NCBI RefSeq assembly: GCF_012927345.1
Contig: NZ_JABBGJ010000009.1
Span: 62,001 to 126,000, forward strand
Source of the DNA: Paraburkholderia polaris
GTDB taxonomy: Bacteria; Pseudomonadota; Gammaproteobacteria; Burkholderiales; Burkholderiaceae
Length of the DNA: 64,000 bases
Direction of reading: 5' to 3'
The notes under the pieces are model-generated. The model was not told the DNA's origin, did no database searches, and was given only the letters and a program-made list of their open reading frames with translations. Of the stretch, positions 27,114-36,555 are shown piece after piece; position 1 is the stretch's first letter; every line of letters starts with the position of its first letter. A program made the position numbers and the translations under genes.

Positions 27114-28718
27114 ATGAAAACAATCAAGCGAGCCCTCATGGGCGTGCTGGCGATGAGCGGACTGCTTTTCGCCGGTGCGGCCCTGGCAGTGGGCGATGTT
27201 CCGGGCGGCCCTGCCGTCAACGAGATCAATCTCCAGCCGCCGGCGACGAAAATCGCTGAGGAGCTTTTCAGCCTCCACATGTTCATGCTGGTTCTTTGCC
27301 TGGTGATCTTCGTCGGCGTGTTCGGCGTGATGTTCTATTCGATGTTTGCGCATCGCAAATCGAAAGGCCACAAGGCTTCCCATTTCCACGAAAGCACCAC
27401 CGTCGAAATCATCTGGACGATCGTGCCGTTCATCATCGTCGTGCTGATGGCGCTCCCCGCCACCAAGACCGTCGTCGCGATGAAGGACACCACGAACGCC
27501 GACCTCACCATCAAGGTCACGGGCTACCAGTGGAAATGGGGCTACGACTACGTGAAGGGTCCGGGCGAGGGCATCAGCTTCCTGTCCACGCTGTCTACGC
27601 CGCGTGCAGAAACCGATGGTCGCGAGCCGATTTCCACCACGTATCTGCAGGAAGTCGACAATCCGCTCGTCGTCCCGGTCGACAAGAAAATCCGCATCAT
27701 CACCACCGCGAACGACGTGGTCCACTCCTGGTACGTGCCGGCTTTCGGCGTGAAGCAGGATGCGATTCCGGGTTTCGTGCGCGACACGTGGTTCAAAGCT
27801 GACAAGACCGGCACCTTCCGCGGCTTCTGTACCGAACTGTGCGGCAAGGAACACTCGTTCATGCCGGTGGTGGTCGAAGTGCTGTCGGCAGACGACTACG
27901 CGAAGTGGGTCGATACGCAGAAACAGAAAATGGCCGCCGGCCAGGACGATCCGAACAAAACCTACACGATGGCCGAGTTGATGGAGCGCGGCGGCAAGGT
28001 GTACGCATCGAACTGTGCGGTCTGCCACCAGCCGACCGGCAAGGGCGCAGGCGCATTCCCGGCGCTGGACGGCAGCAAGATCGCCAACGGCCCGATCGCC
28101 GAGCACGTGAGTCTGGTGTTGAAGGGCAAGAACGCGATGCCTTCGTGGGCGCCGACGCTGAACGACGTCGAAATCGCCTCGGTCATCACGTACGAACGTA
28201 ATTCGTGGGGCAACCACACCGGCGACATTCTCCAGCCGAAGCAAGTGCTGGATGCTCGTAACGGCAAGCTGCCGGAGGGCGGTAATCATCTGGCCGACGC
28301 GGGTGCAGCAGCTAGCGGCGCAGGAGCGGCTTCGGGTGCAGCAGGCGCCTCGGGTGCCGACGCGGCTGCGGCCGGTTCGGACAGCGCGGTAGCATCGCAA
28401 GCGGCACTCCCGGCAAACGTCTACTTCGACACCGGCAAGAGCACGCTGCCGGCCGACGCGAAAGCGGCGGTCGACGCGGCCGCGGCCTACGCGAAAGCGC
28501 ACCCGGACGCCAAGTTCACGCTGTCGGGCTTCACCGACGCCACCGGTTCTGCCGAAGTCAACGCGAAGCTCGCGAAGACCCGTGCCGAAGCCGTGCGCGA
28601 CGCACTGAAAGCAGCCGGCATTGCCGAAGACCATATTATTTTGAAAAAGCCGGAAACGATCACGGGCGGCGGCGACGCGAAAGAAGCCCGGCGTGTCCAG
28701 ATCAGCCCGGCTGCCTGA
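27114..28718 (+). CDS. ctaC: cytochrome c oxidase subunit II fused to cytochrome c and OmpA domains
   Basis: 534 residues. Signal peptide, two TM helices and the cupredoxin domain with the CuA site (FCTELCGKEHSFM) up to about residue 265; then a class I cytochrome c domain with CAVCH starting at residue 301; an Ala/Gly/Ser linker (residues 390-430); and a C-terminal OmpA/MotB-like peptidoglycan-binding domain (435-534, NVYFDTGKSTL). The cytochrome domain relays electrons to CuA; the OmpA domain may tether the enzyme to peptidoglycan, which is inference. ATG 27114 follows GTAAGGAAG. Confidence 0.95.
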   Translation: MKTIKRALMGVLAMSGLLFAGAALAVGDVPGGPAVNEINLQPPATKIAEELFSLHMFMLVLCLVIFVGVFGVMFYSMFAHRKSKGHKASHFHESTTVEIIWTIVPFIIVVLMALPATKTVVAMKDTTNADLTIKVTGYQWKWGYDYVKGPGEGISFLSTLSTPRAETDGREPISTTYLQEVDNPLVVPVDKKIRIITTANDVVHSWYVPAFGVKQDAIPGFVRDTWFKADKTGTFRGFCTELCGKEHSFMPVVVEVLSADDYAKWVDTQKQKMAAGQDDPNKTYTMAELMERGGKVYASNCAVCHQPTGKGAGAFPALDGSKIANGPIAEHVSLVLKGKNAMPSWAPTLNDVEIASVITYERNSWGNHTGDILQPKQVLDARNGKLPEGGNHLADAGAAASGAGAASGAAGASGADAAAAGSDSAVASQAALPANVYFDTGKSTLPADAKAAVDAAAAYAKAHPDAKFTLSGFTDATGSAEVNAKLAKTRAEAVRDALKAAGIAEDHIILKKPETITGGGDAKEARRVQISPAA

Positions 28719-28762
28719 CGTGTTCATGGTCAGCACCGCAGTATTCGCATTAGGAGATTGTC

Positions 28763-30376
28763 ATGTCTAGCATCGGACACGATGTAACCGCGGGCCACGA
28801 GCACGTGCACGGCGACCATGCCCACGAAACGCCGCATGGCTGGCGTCGTTGGCTGTTCGCAACCAATCACAAGGACATCGGTACGCTGTACCTGATCTTC
28901 TCGTTCACCATGTTCCTCTCCGGGGGCGTGATGGCGCTGATGATCCGTGCCGAACTGTTCGAGCCGGGTCTGCAGATCATGCGCCCCGAGTTCTTCAACC
29001 AGTTGACCACCATGCACGGCCTGATCATGGTGTTCGGCGCGATCATGCCGGCCTTCGTCGGCTTCGCGAACTGGATGGTGCCGCTGCAGATCGGCGCATC
29101 GGACATGGCTTTTGCGCGGATGAACAACTTCAGCTTCTGGCTGCTGCCGGTGGCTGCGGTGTTGCTGGTCGGTTCGTTCTTCGCACCGGGCGGCGCGACC
29201 GCCGCGGGCTGGACGCTGTACGCGCCGTTGTCGACGCAGATGGGCCCGGGCATGGACTTCGCGATTTTCGCGGTCCACTTGATGGGTGCTTCGTCGATCA
29301 TGGGCGGGATCAACATCGTCGTGACGATCCTGAACATGCGCGCACCTGGCCTCACACTGATGAAGATGCCGATGTTCGTCTGGACGTGGCTGATCACCGC
29401 GTACCTGCTGATCGCCGTGATGCCGGTTCTGGCAGGCGCGATCACCATGGTGCTGTTCGATCGCCACTTCGGCACGTCGTTCTTCAATGCGGCAGGCGGC
29501 GGCGACCCGGTGATGTACCAGCATATTTTCTGGTTCTTCGGGCACCCCGAGGTGTACATCATGATCTTGCCGGCGTTCGGGATCGTGTCGCAGGTGATCC
29601 CGGCATTCTCGCGCAAGCCGCTGTTCGGCTATAGCTCGATGGTGTACGCAACCTCGTCGATCGCGATTCTGTCGTTCATGGTCTGGGCGCACCACATGTT
29701 CGCAACCGGCATGCCGGTGACGGGTCAGCTGTTCTTCATGTACGCGACGATGCTGATCGCCGTGCCGACCGGTGTGAAGGTGTTCAACTGGGTCGCGACG
29801 ATGTGGCGCGGTTCGCTGAGCTTTGAAACGCCGATGTTGTTCGCGGTCGGCTTCCTGCTGGTGTTCACGTTCGGCGGTCTGTCGGGCCTGATGCTCGCCA
29901 TGGCGCCGCTGGATATCCAGTATCACGGTACCTATTTCGTGGTGGCTCACTTCCACTACGTGCTGGTCGCGGGTTCGCTCTTCGCGCTGTTCTCCGGGTG
30001 GTACTACTGGTCGCCGAAGTGGACCGGCTGGATGTACAACGAAACGCGCGGCAAGATCCACTTCTGGGCGTCGATGTTCTTCTTCAACCTCGCGTTCCTG
30101 CCGATGCACTTTGTCGGTCTCGCAGGTATGCCGCGTCGTTACGCTGACTATCCGGCTCAGTTCACCGACTGGAACCAGGTCATCTCGATCGGCGCTTTCG
30201 GCTTCGGTCTGGCACAGGTCTACTTCCTGTTCGCGGTTGCACTGCCGGCCTACCGTGGCGGTGGCGAGCACGAAAAAGCGGGCGACAAGCCGTGGGACGG
30301 CGCAACGGGCCTCGAATGGACCGTACCGAGCCCGGCACCGTTCCATACGTTCGAAAATCCGCCGACCGTCGAGTAA
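28763..30376 (+). CDS. ctaD: cytochrome c oxidase subunit I
   Basis: 537-residue catalytic subunit of aa3 oxidase with twelve TM helices, heme a, heme a3 and CuB. HPEVYIMILPAFG contains the CuB/Tyr pair region; AHFHYVLVAGS carries the heme His ligands. AGGAG at 28752 precedes the ATG. A His-rich N-terminal tail (HEHVHGDHAHE) is seen. Confidence 0.97.
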   Translation: MSSIGHDVTAGHEHVHGDHAHETPHGWRRWLFATNHKDIGTLYLIFSFTMFLSGGVMALMIRAELFEPGLQIMRPEFFNQLTTMHGLIMVFGAIMPAFVGFANWMVPLQIGASDMAFARMNNFSFWLLPVAAVLLVGSFFAPGGATAAGWTLYAPLSTQMGPGMDFAIFAVHLMGASSIMGGINIVVTILNMRAPGLTLMKMPMFVWTWLITAYLLIAVMPVLAGAITMVLFDRHFGTSFFNAAGGGDPVMYQHIFWFFGHPEVYIMILPAFGIVSQVIPAFSRKPLFGYSSMVYATSSIAILSFMVWAHHMFATGMPVTGQLFFMYATMLIAVPTGVKVFNWVATMWRGSLSFETPMLFAVGFLLVFTFGGLSGLMLAMAPLDIQYHGTYFVVAHFHYVLVAGSLFALFSGWYYWSPKWTGWMYNETRGKIHFWASMFFFNLAFLPMHFVGLAGMPRRYADYPAQFTDWNQVISIGAFGFGLAQVYFLFAVALPAYRGGGEHEKAGDKPWDGATGLEWTVPSPAPFHTFENPPTVE

Positions 30377-30493
30377 TCGGCGTTCAGTGAGGTTGCCGGT
30401 TCGGGCGGCGGCGCGTTAGGTCGCCGCAGGAGTCGGCAGCCACGAAAGTAGCGGCGGTACCCGTAGTCACGAAAAGTATTCAGAAAGTCGAGC

Positions 30494-30628
30494 ATGACGC
30501 GCAATCCTCAAGAAAGACGTACGCCCGAGCAGGTTCGCGCGGGTAACCGGCGAATCGGTATTGTGATGTTTGTCATCGCCGCGGCTTTTTTTGCGAGCGT
30601 CATCATCCATCAGAAGTGGTTCTCCTGA
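30494..30628 (+). CDS. small cytochrome oxidase assembly protein
   Basis: 44-residue single-TM protein (MTRNPQERRTPEQVRAGNRR, then a hydrophobic helix and a KWFS end), read directly from the sequence between ctaD and ctaG. Its position and make-up match the short 'cytochrome oxidase small assembly protein' family of betaproteobacteria. Weak Shine-Dalgarno (GTCGAG). Confidence 0.8.
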   Translation: MTRNPQERRTPEQVRAGNRRIGIVMFVIAAAFFASVIIHQKWFS

Positions 30629-30670
30629 CGCGGTGGTTCGAGTCTGTGTGCAGGTCTGTTGAGGATTGAG

Positions 30671-31285
30671 ATGTCGACGCAACCGCCGGCTCAGGCCGAT
30701 CGCTCTTTTAACCGTTCGATGCTGATCAAGCTGTTCATCGTCGCGTTGATGATGTTCGGTTTTGGTTTTGCGCTGGTGCCGATGTATCGCGCGATCTGCC
30801 AGATCACCGGCATCAACAACCTCGTGCAGCGTGATGCCACGGCGCGCGAGGCGAAGAATACGCAGGTCGACATGAGCCGCACGATTTCGATCGAATTCGA
30901 TGCGAACGCGCGCGGCCCGCTGGGTTTCAAGCCGGAACAGCGCAGTCTGGACGTGCATCCGGGCGAAGTGACGACAGTGATGTACGAAGTCAGCAACGAA
31001 CAGGCGCGCACGATTCAGGCGCAGGCCATTCCGAGCTACGCGCCGAAGCAGGCCACTGAGTACTTCAAGAAGATCGAGTGTTTTTGCTTTACGCAGCAGA
31101 CTTTGACGGCGAATCAGACGAAGCGGTTGCCGGTGGTGTTCGTGGTTGATCCGAAGTTGCCGAAGGATGTGAAAACGATCACGTTGTCGTACACGTTCTT
31201 TGAGTTGAATACGCCGGCCGCGGCGACAGCCGGGAGCGCATCACCCACGGCCAATACGGCGGCAACCACCGCCAATCCCGCCTGA
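30671..31285 (+). CDS. ctaG: cytochrome c oxidase assembly protein CtaG (Cox11)
   Basis: Delivers copper to CuB of subunit I. 204 residues, one N-terminal TM (about residues 18-38) and a periplasmic Cox11 domain with the copper-binding CFCFTQQTL. The C-terminus ends in an Ala/Thr-rich tail. ATG 30671 with GAGGA upstream. Confidence 0.95.
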   Translation: MSTQPPAQADRSFNRSMLIKLFIVALMMFGFGFALVPMYRAICQITGINNLVQRDATAREAKNTQVDMSRTISIEFDANARGPLGFKPEQRSLDVHPGEVTTVMYEVSNEQARTIQAQAIPSYAPKQATEYFKKIECFCFTQQTLTANQTKRLPVVFVVDPKLPKDVKTITLSYTFFELNTPAAATAGSASPTANTAATTANPA

Positions 31286-31318
31286 CGGTTTTTGCCGCGG
31301 GCGAAGGAAAAAGACGTA

Positions 31319-31528
31319 ATGAGCGATAGCAGCGGCGGCCCACGCAAGAGCAGTTTCGGCCAGTCGATGAAAGCCGTGTTCTGGTCGTTTTTCGGGGTGC
31401 GCAAGCGTCGTGATCTGGAAGCGGACGCAACGCAGCTGAACCCGCTGCATGTGATCGTGGCGGCATTGATCAGTGCGGCCATTTTCATCGGCGTGCTGAT
31501 CCTGATCGTGCGCGCCGTAGTCGGTTGA
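31319..31528 (+). CDS. DUF2970 domain protein
   Basis: 69 residues: basic N-terminal half (FGVRKRRDLEADA) and one C-terminal TM helix. DUF2970 proteins lie between ctaG and ctaE in Burkholderiales; no function established. GAAGGAAA precedes ATG 31319. Confidence 0.85.
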   Translation: MSDSSGGPRKSSFGQSMKAVFWSFFGVRKRRDLEADATQLNPLHVIVAALISAAIFIGVLILIVRAVVG

Positions 31529-31670
31529 GATGGGCTGAGGCGTTCAGGCGCGCGCGTAGTACAGGGCGAAGCAGAGCCCACGAATTAGAGTGAAGCGGTG
31601 CGGTATCGACGCGCCGCCGAAGATACAGCCGGAGATTCCGGAACAACTGGACTGAAGTGGAGAATCAAGA

Positions 31671-32528
31671 ATGAGCGGTCAAAACGAGAGCCCGTACTAT
31701 TTCGTACCGCATCCGTCGCGGCATCCGATCAGCGCCGCGGTCGGATTGCTGGTCATGCTCGGATCGCTTGCGGCCTGGATCAATGATCATGACTGGGCGC
31801 CGCTCGGCGTCGCCGCGGGTCTGCTGTGGCTTCTCTATACCTTGTGGCACTGGTTCGGCGACGCGATCTCCGAATCGGAAGGCGGTATGTACGGCAAGAA
31901 TGTCGACAAGTCGTACCGTTGGAGCATGAGCTGGTTCATCTTCTCCGAAGTGATGTTCTTCGGTGCTTTCTTCGGCGCGTTGTTCTATGCACGCGAAATC
32001 GCGCTGCATCAACTCGGCAGCCTCGACTACAAGCTGATCTGGCCGGATTTCTCGGCAGTGTGGCCGAACAACGGTCCGGCAGCGCTGGTCTCGACCTTCA
32101 AGTCGATGCAGCCGTGGCCCGTGCCGACTATCAACACGGCGCTGCTGCTGTCGTCGGGCGCTACGTTGACGGTTTCGCACCACGCGCTGCGTGAAGATCA
32201 TCGCAAGAAGGCGATCATCTGGCTGGCAGCTACCATTGTGCTCGGCGTCTGCTTCCTGTTCCTGCAAGGGTTCGAGTATTTCCACGCGTACAACGAACTC
32301 AACCTGACGCTGTCCTCGGGTGTGTACGGTTCGACGTTCTTCCTGCTGACGGGCTTCCACGGTTTCCACGTGTTCCTCGGCGGCACGATGCTGACGGTGG
32401 TGCTGGTGCGGTTGATCCGCGGCCATTTCACGGCGGAGCATCACTTTGCGTTCGAAGGCGCCGCCTGGTACTGGCACTTTGTGGACGTCGTGTGGCTTGG
32501 GCTGTACGTCGTCGTGTACTGGCTGTAA
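31671..32528 (+). CDS. ctaE: cytochrome c oxidase subunit III
   Basis: 285 residues, seven TM helices; FISEVMFF-like FIFSEVMFFGAFFGA and GFHGFHVFLGG near the C-terminal helices are the subunit III signatures. Completes the aa3 core with ctaC and ctaD. Confidence 0.96.
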   Translation: MSGQNESPYYFVPHPSRHPISAAVGLLVMLGSLAAWINDHDWAPLGVAAGLLWLLYTLWHWFGDAISESEGGMYGKNVDKSYRWSMSWFIFSEVMFFGAFFGALFYAREIALHQLGSLDYKLIWPDFSAVWPNNGPAALVSTFKSMQPWPVPTINTALLLSSGATLTVSHHALREDHRKKAIIWLAATIVLGVCFLFLQGFEYFHAYNELNLTLSSGVYGSTFFLLTGFHGFHVFLGGTMLTVVLVRLIRGHFTAEHHFAFEGAAWYWHFVDVVWLGLYVVVYWL

Positions 32529-32641
32529 CGCAGTCTGGCCTGCATACGTACTGGAAACCGGCCGGTTTCCGGAACATGTGCAGGCCGTTCGCGCATCGCC
32601 TTTCTAGGGCGCGGCGCAGGAGCAGTACGCAAGTTATGCAG

Positions 32642-32677
32642 CGCCGCCCTCGACCCTGTCAGGGCGGCGTTTTGTTT
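32642..32677 (+). terminator. terminator after ctaE
   Basis: 9-bp stem CGCCGCCCT/AGGGCGGCG with a 10-nt loop followed by TTTTGTTT. It faces the convergent twin-TM gene. Confidence 0.85.
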
Positions 32678-32709
32678 GGTGAGTTTGGTGCGTTTGGCGA
32701 GTTTGGTGA
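32674..32709 (+). repeat. 9-bp tandem repeat, four units
   Basis: GTTTGGTGA, GTTTGGTGC, GTTTGGCGA, GTTTGGTGA in a row, overlapping the terminator T-run of ctaE and lying 22 bp past the stop of the twin-TM gene. Non-coding on both strands. Confidence 0.8.
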
Positions 32710-32730
32710 AGTGAAGTTTTTTCGCCGGGC

Positions 32731-32940
32731 TCAACGCCCGTAAGGAATACCGGTCGACTGAATCCACCCCATCCAGTGAGCGAACAGGATGAACAGGAAC
32801 AGCGAGATCGACAGGCCCACGCGCGTGGCGAGCGACCAGACCATCCGCTTGGTTTTGCCCTTGTCATGCATCATGAAATACAGCGCCGACACCATACTGG
32901 CGATGATCAGGACGAAGGCGATGGGAACGAGAATGTGCAT
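32731..32940 (-). CDS. twin transmembrane protein of the cta cluster
   Basis: 69 residues, two TM helices (about 3-22 and 38-56) separated by a basic loop DKGKTKR; begins MHILVPIAFVLIIASM. Similar twin-TM small proteins occur beside oxidase genes in betaproteobacteria; function unknown. It lies opposite to the rest of the cluster, convergent with ctaE and divergent from SURF1. Confidence 0.85.
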   Translation of the reverse strand: MHILVPIAFVLIIASMVSALYFMMHDKGKTKRMVWSLATRVGLSISLFLFILFAHWMGWIQSTGIPYGR

Positions 32941-33054
32941 GGAACCAACTGAAACCAGAAAGCGCAGAGGCAAGACGTTTATTATCGCACCGCGCGTCGG
33001 CGTCTGCCGCAGGTTCCAGACGCCGTCGCAGGCGGTGGCGCCGGAGTGCATTCG

Positions 33055-33771
33055 ATGAAATTCCGCCTCATTCCCGCGCTGTTGATTCTGCTGGTGATTG
33101 CGGTGACGGTACGGCTTGGTTTCTGGCAGCGCGACCGCGCACATCAGAAGGAAGCGCTCGAAGCCCACATCACGCAGTTCGAGGACGCGCCCGCGCAGCC
33201 TGTGAGCGCCGCGCCGGTCGAACTGAAGGACATCGAATTCCATCGCGTGAAGGCGCGTGGCAGTTTCGTCGCGGACAAAGTCGTCTATCTGGATAATCGC
33301 CCGTATAACGATCAGCCGGGCTTTTACGTCGTGATGCCTTTTAAACTGGCCGACGGCGGTTATGTGCTGGTCAATCGCGGCTGGCTGCCGCGCAACATGA
33401 ACAATCGCGAGACCATCGCGCCGTACACCACGCCGCAAGGCGAGATCGAAATCGAAGGCATTGCGCGTGCCGATGCTTCACGTGCATTCGAGTTGGGGCA
33501 GGGTGGATCGGCCGAGCATCAGAAGATCCGTCAGAATCTGAATACGGCGGCCTACGCTGCGGAAACCGGGCTGCCGTTGCAATCGTTCGTGATCCAGCAA
33601 TTGAGCGACGACGGCGACAAGCTGGTGCGCGATTGGCCGGCACCGACGACCGGCGTTGAAACCAATTACGGCTACATGTTCCAGTGGTGGGGTATGGCAG
33701 CGGCGGCCCTCGCATTCGGCCTATACGCCGCGCGCCGCGCCGCGAAGAAAGAGCACGCCCAAGGCGTGTAA
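33055..33771 (+). CDS. SURF1 family oxidase assembly protein
   Basis: 238 residues with a TM helix at each end and a periplasmic domain containing LGFWQRDRAHQKEAL and the conserved NRGWLPR. SURF1 helps insert heme a into subunit I. ATG 33055 follows GGAG at 33043; a GTG at 33046 is an alternative. Confidence 0.93.
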   Translation: MKFRLIPALLILLVIAVTVRLGFWQRDRAHQKEALEAHITQFEDAPAQPVSAAPVELKDIEFHRVKARGSFVADKVVYLDNRPYNDQPGFYVVMPFKLADGGYVLVNRGWLPRNMNNRETIAPYTTPQGEIEIEGIARADASRAFELGQGGSAEHQKIRQNLNTAAYAAETGLPLQSFVIQQLSDDGDKLVRDWPAPTTGVETNYGYMFQWWGMAAAALAFGLYAARRAAKKEHAQGV

Positions 33772-33843
33772 CGCATCGCCAGCGGTTTCCTGGAGCCCCG
33801 AAAAAGGCCTGAAAGCCGCGCAATTCTTGAAAGAGGTCCTGTA

Positions 33844-34506
33844 GTGTCGACGCAATCTCCCCGTTCGCCGCAAGCCGGCAAACCCGCAGCTCCGAAAGTG
33901 ATGCCCGGCCAACCCAATGGCGAGGGATCGTGGAAGCGTGGCCGCTGGATGCTGCTGTTGCTGGCGATCATCTGCGCCGCGCCGATCGCCGTGTCGTATT
34001 TCGTTTATTACGTGGTCAAGCCGACCGGCGGCAGCACGAGCTACGGCACGCTGGTCGAACCGCAGCGGCCGATTCCCGATTCACTCGTCGTCACGGGTGA
34101 AGACGGCAAGCCGCTCAAGCTCGCATCGCTGCGCGGCCGTTGGCTGATGATCTCCGTCGACAACAGCGCATGCGACAAAGCCTGCGCCACCAAGCTGTAC
34201 TTCATGCGACAAATCCGCGTAGCTCAGGGCCCGGAACGCGAACGCGTCGTCGAAGTGTGGCTGCGCACCGATGCAGGCAACGTGTCCGACGTGATACAAA
34301 GGGCCTATCCCGACACCAACATGTTGATCGCCAACCCGGCGCAGGTGTCCGCATGGTTGCCGACCGACACCGGCACCCAGCTCACCGACCACATCTACAT
34401 GGTCGATCCGAACGGCAATCTGATGATGCGTTTTCCGAGAGATCCGAACCCCAGCAAGATCAAGGGCGACGTGACCAAGCTGCTCAAATGGTCGAGCATC
34501 GGCTGA
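33844..34506 (+). CDS. membrane-anchored Sco-like thioredoxin-fold protein
   Basis: 220 residues: cytoplasmic N-terminus, one TM helix (about residues 36-58), then a thioredoxin-like domain with CDKAC, a CxxxC pair placed as in Sco proteins, and a downstream His in TDHIYMVDPNG matching the Sco copper ligand position. Often annotated only as an oxidase-associated protein. A copper-delivery role in CuA assembly is inferred. GTG start. Confidence 0.75.
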   Translation: MSTQSPRSPQAGKPAAPKVMPGQPNGEGSWKRGRWMLLLLAIICAAPIAVSYFVYYVVKPTGGSTSYGTLVEPQRPIPDSLVVTGEDGKPLKLASLRGRWLMISVDNSACDKACATKLYFMRQIRVAQGPERERVVEVWLRTDAGNVSDVIQRAYPDTNMLIANPAQVSAWLPTDTGTQLTDHIYMVDPNGNLMMRFPRDPNPSKIKGDVTKLLKWSSIG

Positions 34507-34528
34507 TGCCGCAACTAGGGTAAGAAAG

Positions 34529-35638
34529 ATGTTTGTACTGCAACTGGCCCTGATTGGCTTGTGTTTAGCGTCGTTGCCGCTGTCCTATGTGTGGGTCAAG
34601 GCTGACGACAACAAATTCCGCAAGCTGGTCTGGCTCACCACCTTCCTGACGCTGGATCTGGTGATGTTCGGCGGCTTTACGCGCCTCACCGATTCAGGTC
34701 TCGGCTGCCCGGACTGGCCGGGTTGCTATGGCACGTCGTCGCCGTTTATCGCGCACGCGGCGATTACCGCCGCGCATCAATTGATGCCCACCGGGCCGGT
34801 CAGCATGCCGAAGGCCTGGATCGAGATGATCCACCGTTACTTCGCAATGGCGATCGGCGTGTTGATCATCGCGCAGATGCTGATTGCGTGGACCGCACGT
34901 ATCAAGCGTCGTCCGCTGCATGTGTCGCCGTGGTGGCCGACTTCGCTGCTGCTGCTGATTCTCGTGCAGGGCGCATTCGGCGCGTGGACCGTGACCATGA
35001 AGTTGCAACCGATCATCGTGACGACCCATTTGCTGCTCGGCCTCGCGTTGCTCGGCACGCTCGGCTGGCTGGCTGCGCGTCAAACGCCGCTGCCGGCTTA
35101 TGAGCCCGAAGCCGCGCGCTGGCGTGCGGCGGCGATCGCCGGGTTGGTGCTGCTGGTCGTGCAGATCGCATTGGGCGGTTGGGTCAGCACGAATTACGCG
35201 GTGCTCGCCTGCACGGACTTCCCGACCTGCAACGGCCAATGGGTTCCGCCGATGGACTTCGCGCACGGCTTCCACTTGTGGCGCGCGCTCGGCATGACCG
35301 GCGACGGCGACATGATCACGCAGGATGCGCTGGTCGCAATTCACTGGACACACCGTACATTCGCGATCGTCGTGGTCGCTTATCTGGCGTGGTTTGCGCT
35401 GAAACTGCGCCGTTTCGAGTCGCTGCGGCGGCCGGCAAACGGCGTTTTGCTGGTGGTGCTGATTCAATTCATCACCGGCCTGTCGAACATCGTCCTGCAA
35501 TGGCCGTTGCCCATTGCGGTCGCGCATAACGGGGGCGCCGCAATCCTGCTGCTTTTGCTCGTTATGTTAAACTTTCGGATCGCTTATAGCCGTCCCGGCC
35601 GCGCCGTGTTGCCTGCGCGCGATGCCGCGCCAGCGTGA
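34529..35638 (+). CDS. ctaA: heme A synthase (Cox15/CtaA)
   Basis: Converts heme O to heme A. 369 residues, eight TM helices in two four-helix halves; conserved GGFTRLTDSGLGCPDWPGCYG, heme His regions EMIHRYFAM and IHWTHRTFA, and the ALACTDFPTCNGQW Cys loop. 6 nt before ctaB. Confidence 0.96.
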   Translation: MFVLQLALIGLCLASLPLSYVWVKADDNKFRKLVWLTTFLTLDLVMFGGFTRLTDSGLGCPDWPGCYGTSSPFIAHAAITAAHQLMPTGPVSMPKAWIEMIHRYFAMAIGVLIIAQMLIAWTARIKRRPLHVSPWWPTSLLLLILVQGAFGAWTVTMKLQPIIVTTHLLLGLALLGTLGWLAARQTPLPAYEPEAARWRAAAIAGLVLLVVQIALGGWVSTNYAVLACTDFPTCNGQWVPPMDFAHGFHLWRALGMTGDGDMITQDALVAIHWTHRTFAIVVVAYLAWFALKLRRFESLRRPANGVLLVVLIQFITGLSNIVLQWPLPIAVAHNGGAAILLLLLVMLNFRIAYSRPGRAVLPARDAAPA

Positions 35639-35644
35639 CCCCAC

Positions 35645-36550
35645 ATGGACAGCACAACTCTCTCCCAAACGCCCGGTAGCCGGGTCTCCCAGTACATCGC
35701 CCTGACGAAGCCGCGCGTCACGCAGCTCGCTGTGTTTTGCGCCGTCATCGGCATGTTTCTGTCGACGCCCGGCATGGTGCCGTGGACCGTGCTGATCGGC
35801 GGCACCATCGGTATCTGGCTGCTGGCCGGTGCCGCGTTTGCCATCAATTGCCTGATGGAACAGAAGATCGACGCGAAGATGCGTCGCACCTCGTGGCGGC
35901 CGTCCGCGCGAGGCGAAATTACCACCTCGCAGATCCTGTTATTTTCGGCCGTGCTCGGCGGCCTCGGCATGTGGACGCTCTACACGTTCGCCAATCCGCT
36001 GACCATGTGGCTGACGCTCGCCACCTTCGTCGGTTATGCGGTTATCTATACGCTGCTGCTCAAGCCTGCCACGCCGCAGAACATCGTGATCGGCGGCGCG
36101 TCAGGCGCAATGCCGCCGGCGCTCGGTTGGGCCGCCGTCACCGGTCACGTGCCGGGCGACGCATGGATTCTCGTGCTGATTATTTTCGTGTGGACGCCGC
36201 CGCATTTCTGGGCGCTTGCACTGTATCGCCGTAAAGACTACGAAAACGCCGGTCTGCCGATGCTGCCGAACACGCACGGCGAAAAGTACACGCGCCTGCA
36301 TATTCTCCTGTACACCGTAATCCTGTTCGCGGTCACGATGATGCCGTTCATCTCCGGCATGAGCGGCGTGGTGTACATCGCGGCGGCCGTGTTGCTCGGC
36401 GCCGTGTTCCTTGCGTATGCGTGGAAGATCTATCGGGAATATTCCGACGACCTGGCGCGTAAAACCTTCCGTTACTCGATCGTTTATCTGTCGCTGCTCT
36501 TCGCCGCGCTGTTGATCGACCACTATGCGCGCGTCGTGATCGGCGCGTAA
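35645..36550 (+). CDS. ctaB: protoheme IX farnesyltransferase (heme O synthase)
   Basis: UbiA-family prenyltransferase, 301 residues, nine TM helices. Asp-rich site [15 protein letters not shown] and the second loop [15 protein letters not shown] are intact. Its product heme O is used by CtaA. Confidence 0.97.
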   Translation: MDSTTLSQTPGSRVSQYIALTKPRVTQLAVFCAVIGMFLSTPGMVPWTVLIGGTIGIWLLAGAAFAINCLMEQKIDAKMRRTSWRPSARGEITTSQILLFSAVLGGLGMWTLYTFANPLTMWLTLATFVGYAVIYTLLLKPATPQNIVIGGASGAMPPALGWAAVTGHVPGDAWILVLIIFVWTPPHFWALALYRRKDYENAGLPMLPNTHGEKYTRLHILLYTVILFAVTMMPFISGMSGVVYIAAAVLLGAVFLAYAWKIYREYSDDLARKTFRYSIVYLSLLFAALLIDHYARVVIGA

Positions 36551-36555
36551 CACCC

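Noticed and set aside
28730..30346. 538-codon minus-strand frame opposite ctaD
   Set aside because: His/Arg-rich antisense shadow of a conserved oxidase subunit.
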